NCBI GenBank assembly: GCA_023411555.1
Contig: JAEYOQ010000003.1
Coordinates: 1 to 12,043 of the forward strand
DNA: 12,043 nucleotides
DNA from: Bacillota bacterium
GTDB lineage: Bacteria > Bacillota > Clostridia > Lachnospirales > Lachnospiraceae
Reading direction: 5' to 3'
The notes beneath the pieces were generated by a model. It worked only from the letters and a program-made list of their open reading frames with translations. It searched no databases and had not been told where the DNA came from. The position numbers and the translations under genes were made by a program. Of the stretch, positions 6,748-12,043 are shown one piece after another (position 1 is the stretch's first letter; the number at the start of each line of letters is the position of its first letter).

Positions 6748-8658
6748 TTATATATCTAGATTCTTCGCATATTTCGCATTTGCTTCAATAAATTCTCTTC
6801 TTGGCTCTACCTTATCACCCATTAAAGTTGTAAATGTCAGGTCAATTTCTGAAGATTCTTCCTCATCCATACTGACACGAAGAAGAATTCTCTTTTCAGG
6901 ATCCATAGTGGTATCCCAGAGCTGCTCCGCATCCATCTCACCAAGACCTTTATAGCGCTGAATTTTATTATTAGAATCTCTGCCTATTTCTGTCAATATC
7001 TGATTTAACTCTTCATCGCTATAAGCATACCGGACATACTTATTCTTCTCCACCTTATAGAGAGGTGGCTGAGCCAAATATATATAGCCCTGCTTGATGA
7101 GTTCGGGCATAAAACGATAAAAGAAGGTCAATAATAAAGTACTAATATGGGCACCATCAACATCCGCATCGGTCATAATGATAATTTTATGATAACGAAG
7201 CTTACTGATATCAAAATCATCAGAAATACCTGTGCCGAATGCTGTAATCATCGCTTTAATCTCGTTATTTACTAATATTTTATCTAATCTTGATTTTTCA
7301 ACATTCAGAATCTTACCTCTAAGAGGCAGAATCGCTTGAGTTGCTCTTGTACGGGCCGTCTTTGCTGATCCCCCCGCAGAATCACCCTCAACAATATAAA
7401 TTTCACACTTGGATGGATCCTTCTCTGAGCAATCTGCTAGCTTGCCAGGTAAACTCATTCCCTCCAGAGCTGTCTTTCTCCTGGTTAGATCTCTTGCTTT
7501 TCTTGCTGCATCTCTTGCTCTTTGTGCAAGTACAGCTTTTTCGCAAATTGTCTTGGCTACCTGAGGATTCTGCTCCAGAAAATAGGTTAGCTGCTCACTT
7601 ACAATACTGTCTACCGCACCTCTTGCTTCTGAATTACCCAGCTTTTGCTTTGTCTGTCCCTCAAACTGTGGTTCTGCAATCTTAATACTTATAATAGCTG
7701 TTAACCCTTCTCTGATATCCTCACCGGATAGATTCTGGTCACTATCCTTTAGATACTTCATCGCTCTGGAATAGTCATTAAAGGTTTTCGTAATAGCATT
7801 CTTAAAGCCGGCCAGGTGTGTTCCACCTTCCGGAGTAGTAATATTATTAACAAAGCTGTAGCAGCTCTCAGTATAGGTACTGTTGTGCTGAAGTGCTACT
7901 TCTACATAAACATTATCCTTGGTTCCTTCACAATAGATAATTTCCGGATAAATGGGATCCTTATGACGATTTAGATATTCAACATATTCCTTAATTCCTC
8001 CGGCATAATGAAAATCTCTTTCTATAACCTCAGAATCTCTCGTATCACGCAGGATAATCTTAAGATTCTTGGTGAGAAAAGCCATTTCACGAAGTCTTTG
8101 CTTTAAGGTATCATAATCATAGACAGTCTCTTCAAATATTTCCTTGTCCGGTAAGAAGGTAACAGTTGTTCCTCTAGAATCTGTATCACCAATCTCCTCT
8201 AAGCCTCCACATGCCTTACCTCGTTCATATCTCTGAAAGTATTTTTTTCCATCCAGACATATTTCGACAGTAAGCCATTCGGAAAGAGCATTCACTACTG
8301 ACGCTCCTACACCATGTAGACCTCCGCTCACCTTATATCCTCCACCGCCGAATTTACCGCCGGCATGGAGAATAGTGAATACCACCTCCACCGTAGAAAT
8401 ACCCTTTTTCTGGTTGATTCCTACAGGGATTCCTCTACCGTTATCAATTACCGTTATAGAATTATCCTCATTAATCGTTACAATAATAGTATCACAAAAT
8501 CCCGCAAGTGCTTCATCTACTGCATTATCTACTATCTCATAGACCAAATGATGTAAGCCCTTAGAGGATGTGGAGCCGATGTACATACCGGGTCTTTTTC
8601 TTACGGCTTCTAGTCCTTCCAATATTTGAATTTGATCTGCACCGTATTCATTACTCAT
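6748..8658 (-). CDS. gyrB: DNA gyrase subunit B
   Basis: A 636-residue ATPase/TOPRIM subunit of gyrase, the short Gram-positive form without the insert of the 804-residue E. coli protein. The GHKL ATPase domain shows E41/N45 in EIVDNAVDEAL, D72 in VIDNGRGIPV, and the glycine-rich lid GGLHGVG (112-118). The TOPRIM domain shows the catalytic Glu424 in EGDSAGGSAKTAR and the metal-binding aspartates 497, 499 and 501 in MTDADVDGAH. The family motifs QPPLYK and RYKGLGEM follow. The start at ATG 8658 has GGAGGA 6 nt upstream; an in-frame GTG at 8691 is less likely. The leader contains a shared CCTCC that could mask this ribosome binding site. Downstream gyrA probably shares the transcript. Confidence 0.98.
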   Translation of the reverse strand: MSNEYGADQIQILEGLEAVRKRPGMYIGSTSSKGLHHLVYEIVDNAVDEALAGFCDTIIVTINEDNSITVIDNGRGIPVGINQKKGISTVEVVFTILHAGGKFGGGGYKVSGGLHGVGASVVNALSEWLTVEICLDGKKYFQRYERGKACGGLEEIGDTDSRGTTVTFLPDKEIFEETVYDYDTLKQRLREMAFLTKNLKIILRDTRDSEVIERDFHYAGGIKEYVEYLNRHKDPIYPEIIYCEGTKDNVYVEVALQHNSTYTESCYSFVNNITTPEGGTHLAGFKNAITKTFNDYSRAMKYLKDSDQNLSGEDIREGLTAIISIKIAEPQFEGQTKQKLGNSEARGAVDSIVSEQLTYFLEQNPQVAKTICEKAVLAQRARDAARKARDLTRRKTALEGMSLPGKLADCSEKDPSKCEIYIVEGDSAGGSAKTARTRATQAILPLRGKILNVEKSRLDKILVNNEIKAMITAFGTGISDDFDISKLRYHKIIIMTDADVDGAHISTLLLTFFYRFMPELIKQGYIYLAQPPLYKVEKNKYVRYAYSDEELNQILTEIGRDSNNKIQRYKGLGEMDAEQLWDTTMDPEKRILLRVSMDEEESSEIDLTFTTLMGDKVEPRREFIEANAKYAKNLDI

Positions 8659-8664
8659 GATTTC

Positions 8665-8695
8665 TCCTCCAGTTTTTATGGAGGACTTCACCTCC
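8665..8695 (-). promoter_or_regulatory. gyrB leader with two SD motifs and a shared anti-SD
   Basis: In minus-strand order: GGAGG (8695-8691), TGAAGT, CCTCC (8684-8680), ATAAAAACT, GGAGGA (8670-8665), then the gyrB ATG after 6 nt. CCTCC can pair with the upstream GGAGG (5 bp, 6-nt loop) or, as TCCTCC (8685-8680), with the true ribosome binding site (6 bp, 9-nt loop). The two hairpins are mutually exclusive. A translation-control role is inference. Confidence 0.45.
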
Positions 8696-8705
8696 GTACT
8701 GATAT

Positions 8706-8734
8706 TTTATACTTCGTCTTCACCTTTGATGTAA
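8706..8734 (-). promoter_or_regulatory. Candidate gyrB promoter
   Basis: On the minus strand TTACAT (8729-8734) and TATAAA (8706-8711) are separated by 17 bp. Predicted start near 8699 would give a leader of about 40 nt consisting almost entirely of the SD/anti-SD element. The hexamers are imperfect. The remaining recF-gyrB spacer (8735-8823) is AT-rich and shows no gene or terminator. Confidence 0.4.
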
Positions 8735-8823
8735 TTAAAGCTTATACTACGTTTCTATGCTAACATAATATATCATTTTCTTTTGTAACTTTATACCAAC
8801 ACTACTTACCTTCAGTCATGTGA

Positions 8824-9909
8824 TTAATTCTCGCTGGTTACCGTACCCTCTATCACATGAAATATTTTATTATATTCAAACCGGTTATTAATAAACTCCT
8901 CCAAACCGGTACAAGTAATCATTGTTTGAATATCCCCAATGCTATTTAGTAAATGGGTTTGTCTCTGTCGATCTAACTCTGACAAAACATCATCTAATAG
9001 CAATATAGGATTTTCTTTAATTACAGATTTCACTAAATCTATCTCAGCTAGTTTACAGGAAAGTGCAGCCGTTCTTTGCTGCCCCTGAGAACCGTACTTA
9101 CGGATATCAATCTGTCCAAGTAAAAAACACAGATCATCTCTATGGGGACCAACATGAGTCATTTTTAAATATAAATCCCTCTCAAGGGACTTTTTTAATT
9201 TATCCTCAAAATCATCTGCTCTAACACTGGGTTCATATTGTAGCTTCAATTCCTCTTTGCCACCACTTAACCTCTTATGTATCTCTCCAACCAATTCATC
9301 TAATCGGCGTACAAAATCATTTCTGGTATCAATAATTCTCCGACCATATTCAACCAGTTTCGAATCCCATACATATAGTGTATCCAATAATTCCCTGTTT
9401 GAACTGATCTGCTTTAATAAATTATTACGTTGGGCAAGGATTTTATTATAATTAGACAACTGATTCAGATATATTTTATCTAATTGACATAGCTCCAGAT
9501 CAAGAAATCGTCTTCTCTCAGAGGGTCCATTTTTAATGATATATAGATCCTCCGGCGAAAAAAACACAAGGTTAAGCATTCCGAATAATTCACCTTGTCG
9601 TTTTATCGGGATACCGTCTATGGCCACTCCCTTCGCCTTATTCTTCTTTAAGTGTAAATCAATTCTATGTGGAATCTGGTTTTTTTCAAGAATAATTCGT
9701 ACATGAGCTTCTTCTTCCTGGAACCTGATAATCTCTTTATCTTTACTTCCACGATGAGATTTTGTGGTTCCACAAAGATAAATTGCTTCAAGAATATTAG
9801 TTTTTCCTTGAGCATTCTCTCCGTATAAAATATTGGTACCATTATGAAATTGCATACTAAGATTACGGTAATTCCGGTAATCCTTTAGTTCTAAAGACTT
9901 GACAATCAT
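8824..9909 (-). CDS. recF: DNA replication and repair protein RecF
   Basis: A 361-residue SMC-like ATPase that works with RecO and RecR to load RecA at single-strand gaps. Walker A is GENAQGKT (30-37), the ABC signature lies in GSQGQQRTAAL (273-283), and Walker B is ILLLDDVLSELD (302-313). The central part is the helical arm region. Length and motif order are normal for the family. The only in-frame start consistent with the N terminus (MIVKSLELKDYRNY) is the ATG at 9909, since an in-frame stop lies about 24 nt upstream. The nearest SD-like AAAGGA ends about 15 nt before it, a long spacing that predicts weak translation. It follows the S4-domain gene by 31 bp and is probably co-transcribed with it. 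Confidence 0.97.
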   Translation of the reverse strand: MIVKSLELKDYRNYRNLSMQFHNGTNILYGENAQGKTNILEAIYLCGTTKSHRGSKDKEIIRFQEEEAHVRIILEKNQIPHRIDLHLKKNKAKGVAIDGIPIKRQGELFGMLNLVFFSPEDLYIIKNGPSERRRFLDLELCQLDKIYLNQLSNYNKILAQRNNLLKQISSNRELLDTLYVWDSKLVEYGRRIIDTRNDFVRRLDELVGEIHKRLSGGKEELKLQYEPSVRADDFEDKLKKSLERDLYLKMTHVGPHRDDLCFLLGQIDIRKYGSQGQQRTAALSCKLAEIDLVKSVIKENPILLLDDVLSELDRQRQTHLLNSIGDIQTMITCTGLEEFINNRFEYNKIFHVIEGTVTSEN

Positions 9910-9940
9910 ATACGCACCAGCATTTCCTTTACAACATTAG

Positions 9941-10150
9941 TTATTTTACTATCGTTATCTGTTCACCGTTATAATTCACAACATCTCCATCATAGAGCTT
10001 TTTTCCTCTTTGGAGCTCCACGGCACCGTTTACCTTTACCTTACCGTCAAGAATCTCTTCCTTGGCTTCGACTCCGGATTGAACTAGCCCGGCAGCCTTA
10101 AGTGCCTGCCCAAGCTTAATAAATTCTTCTCTTAATTTAATCTGATGCAC
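9941..10150 (-). CDS. yaaA: S4-domain RNA-binding protein, YaaA/RlbA family
   Basis: A small basic protein, 69 residues from the GTG at 10150, formed by a single S4 RNA-binding domain: LGQALKAAGLVQSGVEAKEEI, then a VKVNGAVELQRGKKLYDGDVV core. It belongs to the family found between dnaN and recF in most Firmicutes, with a proposed ribosome- or rRNA-related role. I prefer GTG 10150 because AAAGGA lies 8 nt upstream; the in-frame ATG at 10159 (72 residues) abuts the SD directly (AAAGG-ATG). A promoter lies just upstream and recF 31 bp downstream, so yaaA-recF form the head of the operon. Confidence 0.9.
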   Translation of the reverse strand: MHQIKLREEFIKLGQALKAAGLVQSGVEAKEEILDGKVKVNGAVELQRGKKLYDGDVVNYNGEQITIVK

Positions 10151-10186
10151 TGAATACATCCTTTCTGAACTAGGTCAAAAGAAATA

Positions 10187-10214
10187 ATTATATAATTCAC
10201 TTACTCCAACTCAA
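10187..10214 (-). promoter_or_regulatory. Promoter for yaaA-recF
   Basis: On the minus strand TTGAGT (10209-10214) and a perfect -10 TATAAT (10187-10192) are separated by 16 bp. Predicted start near 10180 gives a leader of about 30 nt. It lies directly after the hairpin that follows dnaN, so it may restart transcription for the recF-gyrase cluster. Confidence 0.55.
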
Positions 10215-10227
10215 ATAAACATAAGAA

Positions 10228-10257
10228 CCAAAGTCCGCTTATGACAGCGAACTTTGG
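10228..10257 (-). terminator. Terminator-like hairpin after dnaN
   Basis: As minus-strand RNA, CCAAAGUUCGCU pairs with AGCGGACUUUGG over 12 bp including one U-G wobble, with a GUCAUA loop. It is followed by a U-rich but interrupted tail (UUCUUAUGUUUAUUU). The wobble would be a mismatch on the plus strand, so the stem suits leftward RNA. It lies 30 bp past the dnaN stop codon and is probably a partial terminator or 3'-end stabiliser. A second pairing, AAGTCC/GGACTT (10231-10236 with 10256-10261), competes with it. Confidence 0.55.
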
Positions 10258-10287
10258 ACTTCTTCACAAAAATTTTGATTTACTATA

Positions 10288-11397
10288 TTAGGCAACTACA
10301 TTAATGTTTACCGGTAATATTAAATAAATGTACGATTGATCCTTATCACGTATAAAGCAAGGAGCTTTTGCGTTAATTAAATAAATATCTACTGTCTCAT
10401 CATCGATAACTCTCAAAGCATCCAATAAAAACTTGGGATTGAAACCAATAACGATATCCTTACCCTCAAGTACTATATCAATTTCTTCATTCATGGATCC
10501 TATGGCTGTATTAATTTTTAATTCAAAATTATTATTCTTAATATCAATAATAATTGGCTTTTTATCTGTTTCTCTAATTAACAGTGAAGCTCTTTCGATA
10601 CAATTTTGAAGTTCTTTTTTATTGATTGTGATTTTAGTTTCATAATCACTGGAAAGCATTTGATCAATTCGATAATATTCTCCCTCAATCAATCTTGTTA
10701 ATACAACCGTATTATCAAATTCAAACAAGGCATGTTTTTCGGTAAAATAAATGTTCACCATCGAAGATATCTCTCCGGATAAAATCTTGCTTATTTCATT
10801 CAGGGTTTTACCGGGTACAATAACCTTTCGACTCTCATAGGAATCCTTCATAAAAATCTTACGGATAGAGATTCTGTGTCCATCCAAAGAAATGACTCTA
10901 AGTTCATTATCCTTGATTTCGAATAACTCTCCCGTCATTATTTTATTACTTTCGTTATCAGATATAGAAAAGACCGTCTGACGAATTATTTCCTTTAAGG
11001 TATACTGAGATAGAACAACAGCATTCTCCTTCTCTATATTCGGTAATCCCGGAAACTCCTCACCAGATCTTCCAGAGATAGAGAATTTTGCTTTTTCACA
11101 AATAATCTCCGTTAGATAATTTTGGTCTGTTGTTATGTTTACTTCATTTTCAGGTAATCTTCTAATAATCTCAGAAAATATCTTGGCATTCAAGGCAACC
11201 GTTCCATTCTCTAATACATTACCTTTAACAATCGTTTCTATACCTAATTCCATATCATTCGCAACCAGTTTAATGCAAGAGTCCGTTGCCTCTATAATCA
11301 AGCACTCTAAAATAGGCATTGTTGATTTAACAGGTACTGCTTTTAGTACAATATTTACACCATTTAAAATATCCGCTTTTTGACATTGGATTTTCAT
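10288..11397 (-). CDS. dnaN: DNA polymerase III beta subunit (sliding clamp)
   Basis: A 369-residue processivity clamp that encircles DNA as a dimer and tethers replicative polymerase and repair partners. It matches DnaN over its full length, including MKIQCQKADILNGVNIVLKA at the N terminus, SGRSGEEFPGLP in domain 1 and an ISLDGHRIS segment in domain 2 (the usual DGHRLS motif). Its C-terminal end is LILPVNINVVA, where the family usually has a (M/L)P(M/V)R-type ending. The start at ATG 11397 has AGGGAG about 11 nt upstream; an in-frame ATG 9 codons earlier gives an atypical extension. The gap between SD and ATG contains a DnaA box. It is encoded downstream of dnaA in the classic dnaA-dnaN-yaaA-recF order. 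Confidence 0.97.
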   Translation of the reverse strand: MKIQCQKADILNGVNIVLKAVPVKSTMPILECLIIEATDSCIKLVANDMELGIETIVKGNVLENGTVALNAKIFSEIIRRLPENEVNITTDQNYLTEIICEKAKFSISGRSGEEFPGLPNIEKENAVVLSQYTLKEIIRQTVFSISDNESNKIMTGELFEIKDNELRVISLDGHRISIRKIFMKDSYESRKVIVPGKTLNEISKILSGEISSMVNIYFTEKHALFEFDNTVVLTRLIEGEYYRIDQMLSSDYETKITINKKELQNCIERASLLIRETDKKPIIIDIKNNNFELKINTAIGSMNEEIDIVLEGKDIVIGFNPKFLLDALRVIDDETVDIYLINAKAPCFIRDKDQSYIYLILPVNINVVA

Positions 11398-11398
11398 A

Positions 11399-11407
11399 TG
11401 TGTATAA
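11399..11407 (-). promoter_or_regulatory. DnaA box between the dnaN SD and start codon
   Basis: The minus strand reads TTATACACA, a perfect match to the DnaA-box consensus TTATNCACA, one base upstream of the dnaN ATG and directly after its ribosome binding site. Binding by DnaA is inferred from the match only. Confidence 0.5.
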
Positions 11408-11442
11408 TCTCCCTTCGCATGCATTTATAGAAATATATTAAA

Positions 11443-11545
11443 GATTCTTAGTAATCCTAGTAATAAGGGGCGTGTATTTGTTGATATCTGTGTTTTGCCC
11501 TTAAGAATCAAGGACTCCGACGAATGATAATGCTGATAGATTCTT
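11443..11545 (-). other. Competing inverted repeats in the dnaN leader
   Basis: GATTCTTA (11443-11450) pairs with TAAGAATC (11502-11509), reinforced by an inner GGGGC/GCCC pairing (about 11467-11471 with 11497-11500). The same AAGAATC (11503-11509) can instead pair with GATTCTT (11539-11545). The two folds share one arm and exclude each other. Whether this acts in RNA or DNA is unknown. Confidence 0.4.
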
Positions 11546-11612
11546 GAATTTTTCTGTGATTAGATTAAATACAAATCAACATACATAAAATGTAAAATTA
11601 ATTAATAACAGA

Positions 11613-11645
11613 TTATCAACTTCTTATCAACTTTCTATCAACCAA
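11613..11645. repeat. Three 11-bp tandem repeats (TTATCAACTTY)
   Basis: TTATCAACTTC (11613-11623), TTATCAACTTT (11624-11634) and CTATCAACCAA (11635-11645) lie head to tail at exact 11-bp spacing, close to one helical turn. A further ATCAAC copy is at 11575-11580. TTATCAAC partly resembles a DnaA box (TTATNCACA) but differs at two positions. Probably an iteron-like protein-binding array; the binding protein is not established. Confidence 0.6.
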
Positions 11646-11676
11646 ATATAAACATACAATCAAAAAAGTAATTTAA

Positions 11677-11722
11677 AGAGTTCTTTCTTATATTATATAT
11701 AGCAAAGATAATATAAAACTCT
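11677..11722 (-). terminator. AT-rich hairpin after dnaA, possible weak terminator
   Basis: The inner stem TTATATTAT/ATAATATAA (11688-11696 with 11708-11716) is perfect over 9 bp. An outer stem AGAGTT/AACTCT (11677-11682 with 11717-11722) adds 6 bp, with a 5-nt bulge. On the minus strand it begins 8 bp past the dnaA stop codon and is followed by TTAAATTACTTTTTTG. It could be a terminator, or an easily melted element of the origin region. Confidence 0.4.
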
Positions 11723-11729
11723 AAGTATT

Positions 11730-12043
11730 TTATTCCGGATTAATCTTCTTAATTAATACATCAATTGTATTATGTAAAGAAGAATCATTTTTAATATCAC
11801 CCGCTACTTTGTCGTAACCATGGAGAACAGTGGAATGATCTCTGTTACCTAAAGTCTTTCCAATCTCTGTTACGGATAAATCAGTAAGACGCCTGCTAAG
11901 ATACATAACAATCTGTCTGGGATAAGAGATATTTCTGCTCTTATCTTTAGAATAGATTTCTGTGGGAGATAGATTGTAATGTTCCGAAACAACTTCTACG
12001 ATGTATTCTACAGTAATAACCTTTTTCTCATTCGGTGAAATGA
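11730..12043 (-). CDS. dnaA: Chromosomal replication initiator DnaA, C-terminal part (5' end outside the window)
   Basis: The window's right end holds the last 103 codons of dnaA, open to the edge and ending in TAA at 11730-11732. The encoded residues are DnaA domain IV, the DNA-binding domain that recognises DnaA boxes. Visible are the helix-turn-helix region (ISYPRQIVMYLSRRLTDLSV), then EIGKTLGNRDHSTVLHGYDKV, which contains the family signature GxRDHSTV. The protein ends LIKKINPE. It is read toward dnaN. Nothing in this part looks degraded. The ATPase domain and start codon lie beyond position 12043. Confidence 0.96.
   Translation of the reverse strand, partial: ISPNEKKVITVEYIVEVVSEHYNLSPTEIYSKDKSRNISYPRQIVMYLSRRLTDLSVTEIGKTLGNRDHSTVLHGYDKVAGDIKNDSSLHNTIDVLIKKINPE

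Larger units (their letters stand above)
11398..11729. other. dnaA-dnaN intergenic region (possible origin or control region)
   Basis: 332 bp without a protein gene. From right to left it holds the AT-rich hairpin 11677-11722, the tandem repeats 11613-11645, inverted repeats among 11443-11450, 11502-11509 and 11539-11545, and the DnaA box 11399-11407. In B. subtilis the dnaA-dnaN spacer contains the origin unwinding site, so a similar role is possible here, but only one consensus DnaA box is visible. No dnaN promoter stands out; several weak TTGAT-type -35 sequences occur within the repeats. Confidence 0.5.

Noticed and set aside
6439..6759. A 106-codon plus-strand frame across the gyrA start and the gyrB-gyrA gap
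   Set aside because: Antisense to conserved gyrA sequence, no recognisable domain and no SD; overlapping frames in the same place show the same shadow pattern.
7341..7685. A 114-codon plus-strand reading frame
   Set aside because: It lies antisense to the TOPRIM and central part of gyrB, has low-complexity Leu/Pro-rich content and no ribosome binding site; it is a shadow of gyrB codon usage.
8659..8691. Upstream GTG start for gyrB adding 11 residues
   Set aside because: The extension has no properly spaced SD and departs from normal GyrB N termini, while the ATG at 8658 has GGAGGA at ideal spacing.
1..12043. Mobile elements, CRISPR arrays, toxin-antitoxin or phage defence genes
   Set aside because: No transposase, integrase, spaced direct-repeat array or defence-type gene is visible; all recognised genes are core or ordinary metabolic and regulatory genes.

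Overview
This window is a housekeeping segment next to a replication origin in an AT-rich Firmicute. It is most likely a member of the Clostridia close to Lachnospiraceae, judged from gene order, the 69-residue S4-domain protein, the short GyrB and the clostridial-style rRNA leader; this is inference, not a database match. Every gene that can be supported lies on the minus strand. Read right to left, the order is dnaA (3' part only), dnaN, S4-domain protein (yaaA/rlbA-like), recF, gyrB, gyrA, both subunits of an iron-sulfur fumarate hydratase, tRNA-Ser(GCU), a MerR/GyrI-type regulator, a short QueG-like double [4Fe-4S] protein, and a strong rRNA-type promoter firing off the left edge. If the origin is at dnaA, all of these are transcribed with the replication fork.

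Right part (about 8.6-12.0 kb). The end of dnaA encodes DnaA domain IV. A 332-bp dnaA-dnaN spacer holds an AT-rich hairpin, three 11-bp tandem repeats (TTATCAACTTY), competing inverted repeats and, in the gap between the dnaN ribosome binding site and start codon, a perfect TTATNCACA DnaA box. dnaN is followed by a terminator-like hairpin and then a fresh promoter for yaaA-recF. gyrB has a short leader in which one CCTCC can pair with either of two GGAGG motifs.

Middle part (about 2.5-8.6 kb). gyrB and gyrA encode the two gyrase subunits, with all catalytic motifs intact. The fumarase alpha gene starts inside the last codons of gyrA (14-nt overlap), so a central-metabolism enzyme is joined to the replication/topology operon. 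The beta gene follows after an unusually long spacer of 188 bp, which carries its own promoter candidate wrapped in two inverted repeats. The tRNA-Ser promoter begins within the fumarase beta stop codon, and the tRNA has a clean intrinsic terminator.

Left part (1-2.3 kb). The MerR-family gene has the textbook 19-bp-spacer promoter with a palindrome and looks self-regulated. It has its own terminator and no target gene beside it. The next gene is a QueG-like iron-sulfur protein that lacks the C-terminal domain and apparently the catalytic-site motif of true epoxyqueuosine reductase. The last 200 bp are the promoter and leader of an rRNA operon whose 16S gene lies outside the window.

I saw no mobile element, CRISPR array, phage gene, frameshift or broken gene. 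No new multi-gene system is evident. The points most worth a second look are the gyrB leader switch, the fumarase-gyrase linkage with its decorated internal promoter, the repeats and DnaA box in the dnaA-dnaN spacer, and the non-canonical QueG-like protein.
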